64,000 bases of DNA. Origin: Streptomyces regalis. GTDB lineage: Bacteria; Actinomycetota; Actinomycetes; Streptomycetales; Streptomycetaceae. Shown here one piece after another: positions 16,912 to 26,119 of the stretch. Below the pieces are notes generated by a model. It searched no databases. It had not been told where the DNA came from and saw nothing but the letters and a program-made list of their open reading frames with translations. The DNA is taken from assembly GCF_001509475.1 (NCBI RefSeq), contig NZ_LLZG01000414.1, positions 11,913 through 75,912 on the forward strand, given 5' to 3'. The stretch's first letter is position 1; each line of letters opens with the position of its first letter. The position numbers and the translations under genes are program-made.

Positions 16912-19215
16912 ATGACTCGCAAGCCACCTGCCGAGGACCCCGGCGACGCCCGTCTGCGGGTCGGCCCTCCGAAGGAGTACGCCGCCGGCCTCCCCGCGGT
17001 CACCTCCTCGCTGCGGCACGCCGGCGAACAGATGGGGGCCCGCCGCAGCCTGCTCACTCTGCTCCGGGTCAATCAGAAGGAGGGCTTCGACTGTCCCGGC
17101 TGCGCCTGGCCCGAACCGGAACACCGCCACCGGGCGGAGTTCTGTGAGAACGGGGCCAAGGCCGTGGCCGAGGAGGCCACCGTGCGCCGGGTCACCCCGG
17201 ACTTCTTCGCCGAGCACACCCTGGAGGATCTGCTCCCGCGCAGTGACTACTGGCTCGGGCAGCAAGGGCGCCTCACCCACCCCATGTACCGCCCGGCCGG
17301 CGACGACCGCTACCGGCCGATCTCCTGGGACGACGCGTTCGCCGTGATCGCCCGCGAACTCGCCGCGCTCGACCACCCGGACCAGGCCGCCTTCTACACC
17401 TCCGGACGGGCGAGCAACGAGGCCGCGTTCCTCTACCAGCTCTTCGTCCGCATGCTCGGCACCAACAACCTGCCGGACTGCTCCAACATGTGCCACGAGT
17501 CCAGCGGTTCGGCCCTGACGGAGACCATCGGCATCGGCAAGGGCAGCGTCAGCCTGGAGGACCTCTACGAGGCCGACCTCATCCTCGTGGTCGGCCAGAA
17601 CCCCGGCACCAACCACCCCCGGATGCTCTCCGCGCTGGAGACGGCCAAGCAGCGGGGCGCTCGCGTCATCGCCGTGAACCCGCTGCCCGAGGCGGGGCTG
17701 CTCCGGTTCAAGAATCCTCAGAAGCCCTCCGGCGTCATCGGCGGCGGCACGAAGTTGGCGGACCAGTTCCTCCAGATCAGGCTGGGTGGAGACCAGGCGC
17801 TGTTCCAGGCCTTCAACCGGCTGCTGCTGGAGGCGGAGGACGAGGCGCCGGGCACCTGCCTGGACACCTCGTTCATCGAGCGGTACACGCATGGCTTCGA
17901 GGAGTTCGCCGAGCACGCCCGCAAGGCGTCGTGGGAGGAGATCCTTCAGGCCACCGGGCTGCCCGAGGAGGAGATCCGGGAAGCGTTCCGCCAGGTGCTG
18001 GCCGCCGAGAAGATCGTCGTCTGCTGGGCGATGGGACTCACCCAGCACAAGCACTCCGTGCCCACCATCCGGGACGTCGTCAACTTCCTTCTGCTGCGCG
18101 GCAACATCGGCCGCCCGGGCGCCGGCCTCTGCCCGGTACGTGGGCATTCCAACGTGCAGGGCGACCGCACGATGGGCATCTACGAGAAGCCGGACGGCGC
18201 GTTCCTGGACGCGCTCGGCGCCGAGTTCGCGTTCACGCCCCCGCGGCACCACGGGCACGACGCGGTGGACAGCATCCGCGCCATGCGCGACGGCGACGTA
18301 CGGGTCTTCGTCGCGCTGGGCGGCAACTTCGTCGCCGCGGCCCCGGACACCGACCTGACCGAGCAGGCGTTGCGCAGGTGCCGCCTCACGGTCCAGATCT
18401 CGACCAAGCTCAATCGCTCGCATGTCATCGCCGGGGAGCAGGCGCTGATCCTTCCGTGCCTCGGCCGGACCGAGGCCGACCTGCGGCCGGGCGGGCCCCA
18501 ACTGGTCACGGTGGAGGACTCCATGGGCATGGTGCACCTCTCGCGAGGGCGGCTCGCGCCCGCGTCCGAGCATCTGCTGAGCGAGGTCGCGATCATCTGC
18601 CGGATGGCCCGCGCCGCCCTCGGGGAAGCGGGCCCGCAGGTGCCGTGGGAGGACTTCGCGTCGGACTACGACTGCATCCGCGACCGCATCGAACGCGTGA
18701 TCCCCGGCTTCGAGGACTTCAACACCCGGGTACGGCAGCCGGGCGGCTTCGCCCTGCCGCACCCGCCCCGCGACGAGCGCCGGTTCACGACCGCCACCGG
18801 CCTGGCCAACTTCACCGCCAACGTGCTGGAGAGCCCCAAGGTCCCGCCGGGCCGGCTGCTGCTGCAGACGCTCCGCTCCCACGACCAGTACAACACCACC
18901 GTCTACGGCCTGGACGACCGCTACCGCGGCGTCCACCAGGGCCGCCGGGTCCTCTTCCTGCACCCTGACGACCTCACCGAGCGCGGCCTCGCCGACGGGG
19001 ACCTCGTCGACATCGTCAGCGAGTACGGCGACGGCGTGGAGCGCAGGGCGCCCTCCTTCCGGACCGTGTCGTATCCGACGCCCCGCGGGTGCTGCGCCGC
19101 CTACTTCCCCGAGACCAACGTCCTCGTACCGCTGGACTCCACGGCGGCCATCAGTAACACCCCCACGTCCAAGTCCGTCGTCGTCCGGCTGGAACCGCGG
19201 TCCGCCGACGCGTAG
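16912..19215 (+). CDS. FdhF/YdeP-family molybdopterin oxidoreductase, possible formate dehydrogenase
   Basis: 767 aa. Bis-MGD-type molybdoenzyme of the YdeP family. N-terminal Cys61, Cys64 and Cys78 (FDCPGCAWPEPE..AEFCENG); a LPDC190SNMC194HES segment near the cofactor; VVGQNPGTNHPRML and GLTQHKHSVPTIRDVVNFLLLRGNIGRPGAGLCPVRGHSNVQGDRTMG in the Mo-cofactor domains (broken here by domain turns); and a C-terminal dinucleotide-binding domain with RSHDQYNTTVYG. ATG 16912. The operator pair upstream puts it in the betaine regulon, and PurU makes formate there, so formate oxidation is a reasonable inference. YdeP proteins have also been tied to acid resistance. Confidence 0.82.
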   Translation: MTRKPPAEDPGDARLRVGPPKEYAAGLPAVTSSLRHAGEQMGARRSLLTLLRVNQKEGFDCPGCAWPEPEHRHRAEFCENGAKAVAEEATVRRVTPDFFAEHTLEDLLPRSDYWLGQQGRLTHPMYRPAGDDRYRPISWDDAFAVIARELAALDHPDQAAFYTSGRASNEAAFLYQLFVRMLGTNNLPDCSNMCHESSGSALTETIGIGKGSVSLEDLYEADLILVVGQNPGTNHPRMLSALETAKQRGARVIAVNPLPEAGLLRFKNPQKPSGVIGGGTKLADQFLQIRLGGDQALFQAFNRLLLEAEDEAPGTCLDTSFIERYTHGFEEFAEHARKASWEEILQATGLPEEEIREAFRQVLAAEKIVVCWAMGLTQHKHSVPTIRDVVNFLLLRGNIGRPGAGLCPVRGHSNVQGDRTMGIYEKPDGAFLDALGAEFAFTPPRHHGHDAVDSIRAMRDGDVRVFVALGGNFVAAAPDTDLTEQALRRCRLTVQISTKLNRSHVIAGEQALILPCLGRTEADLRPGGPQLVTVEDSMGMVHLSRGRLAPASEHLLSEVAIICRMARAALGEAGPQVPWEDFASDYDCIRDRIERVIPGFEDFNTRVRQPGGFALPHPPRDERRFTTATGLANFTANVLESPKVPPGRLLLQTLRSHDQYNTTVYGLDDRYRGVHQGRRVLFLHPDDLTERGLADGDLVDIVSEYGDGVERRAPSFRTVSYPTPRGCCAAYFPETNVLVPLDSTAAISNTPTSKSVVVRLEPRSADA

Positions 19216-19223
19216 CCCACTTC

Positions 19224-19256
19224 TCGCCCGGCGCGTGTGACCGCCCCGCCGGGCGA
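19224..19256. terminator. Terminator after FdhF-like gene
   Basis: Ten-base-pair perfect stem tcgcccggcg/cgccgggcga with a 13-base loop, 8 bp past the stop. Confidence 0.65.
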
Positions 19257-19284
19257 CCGTTCCCTTCCCAAGAGGCGGTGACCG

Positions 19285-20217
19285 ATGAGCGGCCCCGTGT
19301 ACGACCGTGCCCCACTGGCCCGCTTCGGCGATCTCCTCGCCACCGATCTCCGGGACGTGACCAGCGATCCCGCGGCCCTGGACTCCACCGGTTTCTGGGC
19401 CGTGGCCGCCGACTTCGAGGGGCGCCTGGTGTGCGCGCTTCGGAGACGTACGCCGCGCGCCCGTGCCCGCCGCCGAGCCCGGGGCGTGGCGCGGCCCGGA
19501 CCCGGACGCCTGGACGTCCTCCCTCGACCGGGCCGCCTGCATCGCCGGGGTCCGGCCCCGCGGCGGAGCCGCATGATCGATGCTGCCGTGAGCACATCGC
19601 GGCCGGCGAGGTGTACCAGGCGAACCTGTGCCGGGTCCTGTCCGCGCCGCTGCCCGACCCGGAACGGGCGGACGTCGACGCCCTCACCGCCTTACTGGCC
19701 CGGGGCAACCCGGCGCCGTACGCCGGCACGGTGCGCCTCCCGGCGCACGGTGTGGAGATCGCCACGGCCTCGCCCGAGCTCTTCCTCCGCCGCGACGGCC
19801 TTACGGGAGTCCGGCCCCATCAAGGGCACCGGCCGGACCGCCGCGGACCTCCTGGAGAAGGACCACGCCGGGAACGTCATGATCGTCGACCTGGTGCACC
19901 TGGTGTCCACCGTGCGCGGCGAACTCGCCGAACACGCCGGATGGCCGGAGCTGCTCGCAGGCACCTTCCCGCCCGGGTCCGTCACGGGCGCCCCCAAGTC
20001 CAGTGCTCAACTCGCCGTCGGTATCCGCACGTTCTGGATCGACGGCACTGCTGCCGGCGGCCCGTTACTGCGCTTCGGTACCGGGGCGGGGATCACCTGG
20101 GGTTCCGACCCCGAGCGCGAGTGGCCCGAGACGCAGCTGAAAGCCCGGCGGTTGCTGACGGTGGCGTCGGGTGGGTATCGGCGCAGCCCCGGAACGTCCT
20201 CGCGCGCGGGCTGCTGA
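19285..20217 (+). pseudogene. pabB: Decayed aminodeoxychorismate synthase component I (pabB-like)
   Basis: Chorismate-binding-enzyme similarity continues across all three frames. It starts normally (MSGPVYDRAPLARFGDLLATDL), shifts by what looks like a 2-base loss near 19438, then meets a foreign stretch at about 19556-19589 containing a piece of the dispersed repeat. It resumes in another frame (EHIAAGEVYQANLCRVLSAPLPDPER) and shifts again near 19805. The DLV-R-N-D-L-G catalytic region is deleted at about 19893, where DLV runs straight into HLVSTVRG, and a second block is lost after PKSSA near 20008. The end still reads RFGTGAGITWGSDPEREW. No functional protein is expected. In a working copy the product would make the p-aminobenzoate precursor. 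Confidence 0.82.
19556..19589. repeat. Repeat fragment inside pabB pseudogene
   Basis: The 15 bases gcggcggagccgcat at 19560-19574 equal 1072-1086 of the dispersed repeat. The fragment replaces the few codons normally linking AGVR and EHIAAGE, so it looks like an insertion scar. Confidence 0.55.
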
Positions 20218-20302
20218 CGGTTTGCCCTGCCGGGGTTCCGTCTCGCTGCCGTTCACGGTGGCCGGTCGGGTTGCGGTAGGGCAACTCTGCACGTCCGACC
20301 CC

Positions 20303-20368
20303 TTGACAGCCCTCCCCAAGGCCCAGAGGGTTGTTGCTCATAGTGAATTCCACTGCATTATCCGCAAC
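20303..20368 (+). promoter_or_regulatory. Regulon operator pair and promoter of BCCT gene
   Basis: TTGACA at 20303-20308, box 1 GTTGCTCATAGTGAATT at 20333-20349 and box 2, best read on the other strand as GTTGCGGATAATGCAGT, at 20352-20368. Starts are 19 bp apart. The leader to the start codon is about 150 bp. Confidence 0.72.
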
Positions 20369-20518
20369 GACGCATGTCGGCGGCCGCTCCGCCACTCCTT
20401 CTCTCGTCGTTCTCCCATCCGCTCCGGCGTGTCAGTCGGTCAGGCGGAATCACCGACGAGTCCTCCTGTCGTCGTCCGCGACTAAGACTCCACTGCCGTC
20501 TGTGGAAAGGACGAGTTT

Positions 20519-22279
20519 ATGAACAATACCCGCGAAAGGGACGGGAGCCGAAGCCATCCCGTCGACGCTGATCTGCCAGGAAGCCCAGCGGTATCCGCAG
20601 GCCCCCGGACCGACCTGGTCGTCTTCGGTGTCGCCGCGGCGCTCACCCTCGCCTTCGTCGTGTGGGGAGCCACCGCGACCGACACGCTGGAGAGCGTGTC
20701 CGGCAAGCTCCTTGACGGGACCATCCGAAACGGCGGCTGGGCCTTCGTCCTCGCCGCCTCGGGCTTCGTGGTCTTCGCCCTGTGGCTGGCGATGAGCCGT
20801 TACGGGCGGATCACCCTCGGTAAGGAGGGTGAGGAGCCCGAGTTCCGCACGGTCTCGTGGATAGCCATGATGTTCAGCGCGGGCATGGGCATCGGCCTGA
20901 TGTTCTACGGCGTGAGCGAACCGCTGTCGCACTTCGTCACGCCACCGCCGGGCACCGACCCCGCCGACGCCAACGAGGCCATGGAGACCGCCATGGCCAC
21001 CACCCTCTTCCACTGGACGCTCCACCCGTGGGCGATGTACGCGGTCGTGGGTCTGGCCATCGCCTACAGCACCTTCCGGCGCGGCCGCCGGCAGCTGATC
21101 AGTGCCGTGTTCACGCCGCTGATCGGTGAGCGGCGCGCCAACGGCTGGGGCGGCCGGATCATCGACATCCTCGCCATCTTCGCCACCCTCTTCGGCTCCG
21201 CGGCCTCCCTGGGCCTCGGCGCCCTGCAGATCGGCAGCGGCTTCACCGGACTGGGCTGGCTGGGATCCGTCGGCACCGGCCTGCTGGTCGCCGTGATCGC
21301 GGTGCTGACCGTGGCGTTCGTCGCCTCGGCGGTGTCCGGGATCGAGAAGGGCATCCAGTGGCTGTCCAACATCAACATGGTGCTGGCGGTGACCCTGGCG
21401 GTCTTCGTGTTCCTCGTCGGGCCGACCATCTTCATCCTCGACCTGCTGCCCACCTCCATCGGCGCCTTCCTCGGCGACCTGACCCAGATGATCGGGCGTA
21501 CCGAGGCGTCCAGCGGTGAGGGCGTCGCCGACTGGCTGGCCGGCTGGACGGTCTTCTACTGGGCCTGGTGGATCTCGTGGACGCCCTTCGTCGGCATGTT
21601 CATCGCGCGCATCAGCCGTGGCCGGACCATCCGGCAGTTCGTGGGCGGGGTCATCCTGGTGCCCAGCACCGTCAGCCTGCTGTGGTTCGCCATCTTCGGC
21701 GGCTCGGCGATGCACCTCCATGACGAGAAGCGTCTCAGCGACGCCTCGACCGCCCAGGGCCAGCTCTTCGACGTGCTCCAGCAGTACCCGGTCGCCACGA
21801 TCACCAGCGTGGTGGTGATGATCCTCGTCGGCATCTTCTTCGTCTCCGGCGCCGACGCCGCCTCGATCGTGATGGGTACGCTCTCGCAGCGCGGATCCCT
21901 GGAACCGACCCGGGGTGTCGTCGTCTTCTGGGGCGTGCTGACCGGAGCGGTCGCCGCGATCATGCTGCTCATCGGCGGCGGCAAGGGCGACGCGCTCACC
22001 GGCCTGCAGAACCTCACCATTCTCGCGGCGGCCCCCTTCACACTGGTGATGGTCGGCCTGTGTATCGCCCTCACCCGAGATCTGCGCCAGGATCCGCTCA
22101 TCATCCGCGGGCGCATCGGCAAGGAGGCCATCGAATCGGCTGTCATCGCCGGCCATGAGAAGTACGACGGCGACTTCGAACTCCGCATCGGTCCCTGCAC
22201 GCCCTCCGACGACACGGAGGCCGACCACTCCCAGAGGTCCCCACAACCCACGCAGTCCACTTCCGCCTCCGCTCCCTGA
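20519..22279 (+). CDS. BCCT-family choline/glycine betaine transporter
   Basis: 586 aa, twelve predicted membrane helices. The BCCT signature region is clear: SAGMGIGLMFYGVSEPLSHF near residue 120, ALQIGSGFTGLGWLGS, and the conserved Trp-rich helix WTVFYWAWWISWTPFVGMFIARISRGRTIRQFV that lines the trimethylammonium site. Symports choline, betaine or carnitine with Na+ or H+. ATG 20519 with a ggaaagg ribosome site. It carries the cluster operator pair, so it is likely the induced importer of the pathway. The C-terminal cytoplasmic tail is short and acidic/Ser-rich. Confidence 0.92.
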   Translation: MNNTRERDGSRSHPVDADLPGSPAVSAGPRTDLVVFGVAAALTLAFVVWGATATDTLESVSGKLLDGTIRNGGWAFVLAASGFVVFALWLAMSRYGRITLGKEGEEPEFRTVSWIAMMFSAGMGIGLMFYGVSEPLSHFVTPPPGTDPADANEAMETAMATTLFHWTLHPWAMYAVVGLAIAYSTFRRGRRQLISAVFTPLIGERRANGWGGRIIDILAIFATLFGSAASLGLGALQIGSGFTGLGWLGSVGTGLLVAVIAVLTVAFVASAVSGIEKGIQWLSNINMVLAVTLAVFVFLVGPTIFILDLLPTSIGAFLGDLTQMIGRTEASSGEGVADWLAGWTVFYWAWWISWTPFVGMFIARISRGRTIRQFVGGVILVPSTVSLLWFAIFGGSAMHLHDEKRLSDASTAQGQLFDVLQQYPVATITSVVVMILVGIFFVSGADAASIVMGTLSQRGSLEPTRGVVVFWGVLTGAVAAIMLLIGGGKGDALTGLQNLTILAAAPFTLVMVGLCIALTRDLRQDPLIIRGRIGKEAIESAVIAGHEKYDGDFELRIGPCTPSDDTEADHSQRSPQPTQSTSASAP

Positions 22280-22295
22280 GAGCGGCCGGACCCGC

Positions 22296-22344
22296 GCCCG
22301 GCGGGGTCGTGGCACCGACTTGGTCGGCCACGGCCCCGCCGGGC
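22296..22344. terminator. Terminator after BCCT gene
   Basis: Seventeen-base-pair stem (one T-G pair) gcccggcgggg..cgtgg with a 15-base loop, 16 bp after the stop codon. Confidence 0.8.
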
Positions 22345-22399
22345 GTTCGTGCTGCTCCGACCGCGATCCCGCCCGGCCGAGGCAACCTCGTCGCGCTGC

Positions 22400-22466
22400 T
22401 TGACCGCCGGTCGGCACTCAACGATGCTGTGTTGCGACACGTGAGATGTGTGCCGTAATGAGCAAC
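22400..22466 (+). promoter_or_regulatory. Regulon operator pair and promoter of mscR1
   Basis: TTGACC 22400-22405, 17-bp spacer, GATGCT at 22423-22428, then boxes GTTGCGACACGTGAGAT (22431-22447) and, on the minus strand, GTTGCTCATTACGGCAC (22450-22466), 19 bp apart. Confidence 0.72.
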
Positions 22467-22501
22467 ATCTGATTCAAGTCTCGACCAGCCGAGGAGTGGC
22501 C

Positions 22502-23587
22502 ATGACGCACCAGGTCCGTGCTGTCGTCGCGCGGGGCAAGGGCGCCCCCGTCAGCCTGGAAACGATCATCGTGCCTGACCCGGGTCCGGGTGAGGCGCTG
22601 GTGAAGATCGAGGCCTGCGGGGTCTGCCACACCGATCTGCACTATCGCGAGGGCGGCATCAACGACGACTTCCCCTTCCTGCTGGGCCATGAGGCCGCGG
22701 GTGTCGTGGAGTCGGTGGGGGAGGGGGTCACCGACGTCGCGCCGGGCGACTTCGTGATCCTCAACTGGCGTGCGGTGTGCGGTCAGTGCCGTGCCTGTCT
22801 GCGCGGGGAGTCGTGGTACTGCTTCAACACCCACAACGCCAAGCAGAAGATGACCTTGCTCGACGGCACCGAGTTGTCGCCGGCGCTGGGTATCGGCGCC
22901 TTCGCGGAGAAGACGCTGGTCGCCGCCGGGCAGTGCACCAAGGTCGACCCGACCGCATCGGCCGCCGCCGCAGGTCTGCTGGGGTGCGGCGTGATGGCGG
23001 GCATCGGCGCGGCCATCAACACCGGCAAGGTCGGCCGGGGTGACTCGGTCGCCGTCATCGGCTGTGGCGGTGTCGGGGTCGCGGCGATCGCCGGGGCGAA
23101 CCTGGCGGGCGCGGCGAAGGTCATCGCGGTCGACATCGACGACCGCAAGCTGGAGACCGCCGAGAAGCTGGGCGCGACCCACACCGTCAACTCCAAGGAG
23201 AACGACGCGGTCGAGGCGATCCGCGAGCTGACCGGCGGCCACGGCGCGGACGTCGTCATCGAGGCGGTCGGCCGCCCGGAGACGTACAAGCAGGCCTTCT
23301 ACGCCCGCGACCTCGCCGGCACCGTCGTCCTGGTCGGCGTGCCCACCCCCGAGATGAAGCTCGAACTGCCACTGCTGGACGTCTTCGGCCGCGGCGGCTC
23401 CCTGAAGTCCTCCTGGTACGGCGACTGCCTGCCCTCCCGCGACTTCCCGATGCTGATCGACCTCTACCTCCAGGGTCGGCTCGACCTGGACGCCTTCGTC
23501 ACGGAGACGATCGCGCTGGACGAGGTCGAGAAGGCCTTCGAGCGGATGCACCACGGCGACGTGCTGCGCTCGGTGGTGGTCCTCTGA
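22502..23587 (+). CDS. mscR: S-(hydroxymethyl)mycothiol dehydrogenase-like zinc alcohol dehydrogenase (copy 1)
   Basis: 361 aa class III-type zinc alcohol dehydrogenase. Likely oxidises the formaldehyde-mycothiol adduct to S-formylmycothiol with NAD+. Catalytic zinc residues C42 (CGVCHTD) and H63 (GHEAAG); structural zinc cysteines C93, C96, C99, C107; NAD-binding [18 protein letters not shown] 22502. It overlaps the MBL gene by one base (TGATG), the pairing seen for mscR and its hydrolase partner in actinobacteria. Its place in a demethylation cluster fits removal of formaldehyde made by the Rieske oxygenase. A close paralogue lies at 52492. Confidence 0.87.
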   Translation: MTHQVRAVVARGKGAPVSLETIIVPDPGPGEALVKIEACGVCHTDLHYREGGINDDFPFLLGHEAAGVVESVGEGVTDVAPGDFVILNWRAVCGQCRACLRGESWYCFNTHNAKQKMTLLDGTELSPALGIGAFAEKTLVAAGQCTKVDPTASAAAAGLLGCGVMAGIGAAINTGKVGRGDSVAVIGCGGVGVAAIAGANLAGAAKVIAVDIDDRKLETAEKLGATHTVNSKENDAVEAIRELTGGHGADVVIEAVGRPETYKQAFYARDLAGTVVLVGVPTPEMKLELPLLDVFGRGGSLKSSWYGDCLPSRDFPMLIDLYLQGRLDLDAFVTETIALDEVEKAFERMHHGDVLRSVVVL

Positions 23588-24216
23588 TGGCCGCCCGCAT
23601 CGAACACCTCGTCACCTCCGGGACGTTCTCGCTGGACGGCGGCACCTGGGACGTCGACAACAATGTGTGGATCGTCGGCGACGACAGCGAGGCGATCGTC
23701 ATCGACGCCGCGCACGACGCCGACGCCATCGCCGAGGCCGTCGGCGACCGGCGCCTCGTCGCGATCGTGTGCACCCACGCGCACAACGACCACATCGACG
23801 CCGCGCCCGAACTCGCGGCGCGCACGGGCGCCCCGGTCCTGCTCCACCCGGACGACCTGCCGCTGTGGAAGCAGACCCACCCCGACCGGGCGCCGGACGC
23901 CGAACTGGCCGACGGCCAGGGCATCTCGGTGGCCGGCGTCGAGCTCACCGTGGTGCACACACCGGGCCACGCCCCCGGGGCGGTCTGCCTGCACGCCCCG
24001 GCCCTCACCGCGCTCTTCAGCGGTGACACGCTGTTCGCCGGCGGGCCAGGGGCGACAGGGCGGTCGTACAGCCACTTCCCGACCATCGTCGAGTCGATCC
24101 GGGACCGGCTGCTGACGCTGCCCGCAGAGACTGTCGTGCACACCGGACACGGGGACACGACCAGCATCGCCGCCGAGGCCCCGCACCTCCAGGAGTGGAT
24201 CGACCGCGGCTTCTGA
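23587..24216 (+). CDS. MBL-fold hydrolase, probable S-formylmycothiol hydrolase partner of MscR (copy 1)
   Basis: 209 aa metallo-beta-lactamase/glyoxalase II fold. Metal motif C-T-H64-A-H66-N-D68-H69, later ligands in HTPGHAPGAV and in FSGDTLFAGGPGATGRS, final His in HTGHGDTTS. Translationally coupled to mscR1. It most likely hydrolyses the formyl thioester to formate and free mycothiol; this follows from gene pairing, not from motifs. Followed by a hairpin terminator. Confidence 0.82.
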   Translation: MAARIEHLVTSGTFSLDGGTWDVDNNVWIVGDDSEAIVIDAAHDADAIAEAVGDRRLVAIVCTHAHNDHIDAAPELAARTGAPVLLHPDDLPLWKQTHPDRAPDAELADGQGISVAGVELTVVHTPGHAPGAVCLHAPALTALFSGDTLFAGGPGATGRSYSHFPTIVESIRDRLLTLPAETVVHTGHGDTTSIAAEAPHLQEWIDRGF

Positions 24217-24248
24217 CGCCCCCTGGCGACCTGTTGAGCGCCCGCCCT

Positions 24249-24271
24249 CGGCTCGCGGCCACCGCGAGCCG
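24249..24271. terminator. Terminator after mscR1-MBL1
   Basis: Ten-base-pair perfect stem cggctcgcgg/ccgcgagccg with a 3-base loop. Confidence 0.75.
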
Positions 24272-24355
24272 ATGCGGCGGGCTGTTGTTGTTCTATGTGA
24301 GTTGAGTTTTCCATCGCGCAACGAAATCAGCGGCCCAGAGTGCCCTCTGCATACC

Positions 24356-24423
24356 TTGACAAGGGTTCAGGGCGACCTCAGACTGATGTTGCGCTTACCG
24401 CAATCCGTTTCGCTATACGCACC
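24356..24423 (+). promoter_or_regulatory. Regulon operator pair and promoter of Rieske ferredoxin operon
   Basis: TTGACA 24356-24361; box GTTGCGCTTACCGCAAT 24388-24404; second box on the minus strand GGTGCGTATAGCGAAAC 24407-24423, 19 bp on. A looser match (minus strand GTTGCGCGATGGAAAAC, 24305-24321) lies upstream of the hexamer. Box 2 ends 9 bp before the start codon, overlapping the ribosome site region. Confidence 0.78.
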
Positions 24424-24432
24424 CGAGGTGTC

Positions 24433-24795
24433 ATGATGATTCCCGCGTGCCGTCTTGAGGATCTCCCCCAGGGCGAGGCCCACCGGCTCGACATCGATCC
24501 GCCGGTTTCGGTGTTCCACACCGACGACGGTGAACTCTTTGCCATCGACGACACCTGCACCCACCAGGACGCGTCGCTCGCCGACGGCTGGCTGGAGGGC
24601 TGCGAGGTGGAATGCCCGCTGCATGCCTCCAAGTTCGACCTGAGGACCGGCGCGGTCGACGCCCCGCCGGCCAAGCTCCCGGTCCGGACGCACGAGGTCG
24701 TCGTCGAGGACGGCATGATCTACGTCCGGCTGTCCACCGACGCGCCCAACCTGCCGCCCTGCATCTCGGCCCGGCTCGCCGGGGGTCCCGCGTGA
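24433..24795 (+). CDS. Rieske-type ferredoxin
   Basis: 120 aa, of which about 105 form a single Rieske [2Fe-2S] domain with ligands C42, H44, C61 and H64 (CTHQDAS / CPLHASKF). Electron carrier of the bacterial dioxygenase ferredoxin type. ATG 24433, with gaggtg upstream. The next gene, a ferredoxin reductase, starts on its stop codon. The pair should feed electrons to the GbcA-type oxygenases at 26120 and 57983, which lack their own reductase domain. Confidence 0.9.
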   Translation: MMIPACRLEDLPQGEAHRLDIDPPVSVFHTDDGELFAIDDTCTHQDASLADGWLEGCEVECPLHASKFDLRTGAVDAPPAKLPVRTHEVVVEDGMIYVRLSTDAPNLPPCISARLAGGPA

Positions 24796-25955
24796 GGACG
24801 GTCGCCGTGGTCGGCGCCTCGCTGGCCGGCCTGTCGGCGGCGCGCTCACTGCGCAAGCAGGGCTACGACGGCCGGCTGGTCGTCATCGGAGACGAACTCC
24901 ACCGCCCGTACGACAGGCCTCCGCTGTCCAAGGAGTTCCTGGCCGGCACGCTCGGTGAGGCCGAACTCGCCTTGGAGTCCGACGGCGAGGACCTGCGGGC
25001 GGAGTGGCTGCTCGGCGTCCGTGCCACCGGGCTCGACCACGCGGCACGTACCCTGCGGCTCGCCGACGGGCGGGAGGTGCAGGCCGACGGCGTCGTCATC
25101 GCGACGGGCGCCGCGGCACGCACGCTGCCCGGCTCCGAGGGGCTGGCCGGAGTGCACACCCTGCGCACCCTGGACGACGCCCGCGCCCTGCGGGACGAAC
25201 TGTCCCGCGGAGGACGGCTGGTGGTGATCGGCGGAGGCTTCATCGGAGCCGAGGTCGCCTCCACCGCCTACACCCTCGGCCTCGACGTGACCGTCGTCGA
25301 GGCCGCCCCGACACCGCTCGCCGGACCGCTCGGCGAGACCATGGGAGCCATCGTCTCCGCTCTCCACGCCGACCACGGCGTACGGCTGGAGTGCGGTGTG
25401 GGCGTCAAGGGGCTGAGCGGGGAGACCCGCGTCGACGCCGTCCTGCTGGAGGACGGGCGCAGCATCCCCGCCGACATCGTCGTCGTCGGTGTGGGCGCAC
25501 GCCCGAACGTCGAGTGGCTGGAAGGATCCGGCATCGCCCTCGACAACGGCGTCAAGTGCGGCGCCGACGGCCGCACCAGCCTGGCCGGCGTGGTCGCGGT
25601 CGGCGACTGTGCCAACTGGTACGACCCGCGCGCGGGTCACCATCGCCGCGTCGAGCACTGGACCGGCGCACGGGAACGGCCCGACGCCGCGGTCGCCACC
25701 CTGCTGGCGGGCGGTGCGGTGGAACCGGGGGTGCCCCGGCCGCCGTACTTCTGGTCCGACCAGTACGGTGTGAAGATCCAGTTCGCGGGTCACGCGGTCG
25801 GCGCGGACACCGTCACCGTCGAGGCCGGCACCGCGGACGACCGCGACGTCCTGGCCGTCTACCGGCGGGCCGGGAGCCCGGTCGCCGTGCTCGGGATGAA
25901 CCAGCCGCGGCTGTTCACGCGCTGGCGCAAGCAGCTCGCCGCCACCGCGTCCTGA
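24792..25955 (+). CDS. FAD-dependent ferredoxin reductase (copy 1)
   Basis: 387 aa. NAD(P)H:ferredoxin reductase of the BphA4/ThcD type. FAD motif [20 protein letters not shown] at the very N-terminus, NAD motif [20 protein letters not shown] near 145, AVGDCANWYDP for flavin, and the C-terminal reductase domain with [13 protein letters not shown] [20 protein letters not shown] 24792 overlaps the TGA of the Rieske ferredoxin by 4 bases. Expected to reduce that ferredoxin. A paralogue is at 62134. Confidence 0.9.
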   Translation: MRTVAVVGASLAGLSAARSLRKQGYDGRLVVIGDELHRPYDRPPLSKEFLAGTLGEAELALESDGEDLRAEWLLGVRATGLDHAARTLRLADGREVQADGVVIATGAAARTLPGSEGLAGVHTLRTLDDARALRDELSRGGRLVVIGGGFIGAEVASTAYTLGLDVTVVEAAPTPLAGPLGETMGAIVSALHADHGVRLECGVGVKGLSGETRVDAVLLEDGRSIPADIVVVGVGARPNVEWLEGSGIALDNGVKCGADGRTSLAGVVAVGDCANWYDPRAGHHRRVEHWTGARERPDAAVATLLAGGAVEPGVPRPPYFWSDQYGVKIQFAGHAVGADTVTVEAGTADDRDVLAVYRRAGSPVAVLGMNQPRLFTRWRKQLAATAS

Positions 25956-25984
25956 TACCGCCGCATCTTGACCCCGCCGGCATC

Positions 25985-26052
25985 TTGACACCGCCCCAGC
26001 GGCATCCCATGCTGCGGTTGCATATAGCACGCAGCGTTGCTCTATACACAAC
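25985..26052 (+). promoter_or_regulatory. Regulon operator pair and promoter of gbcA copy 1
   Basis: TTGACA 25985-25990, 17-bp spacer, CATGCT, then GTTGCATATAGCACGCA (26017-26033) and GTTGCTCTATACACAAC (26036-26052), 19 bp apart. Confidence 0.8.
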
Positions 26053-26119
26053 ACCGTCCGGAGTCGCTCTTCCCGGCGCGTGAATGACCCCTCCACGACG
26101 TTCTCCCGAGGAGTGCACC

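Noticed and set aside
16906..19542. Long minus-strand open frame (878 codons) opposite the FdhF-like gene
   Set aside because: Its sequence is low-complexity Gly/Arg/Val/Ala text typical of antisense frames in high-GC DNA, while the plus-strand frame matches a molybdoenzyme family throughout.
20450..22417. Long minus-strand open frame (655 codons) opposite the BCCT gene
   Set aside because: Antisense shadow of a clear BCCT transporter; Asp/Arg/His/Gly-rich with no recognisable domain.
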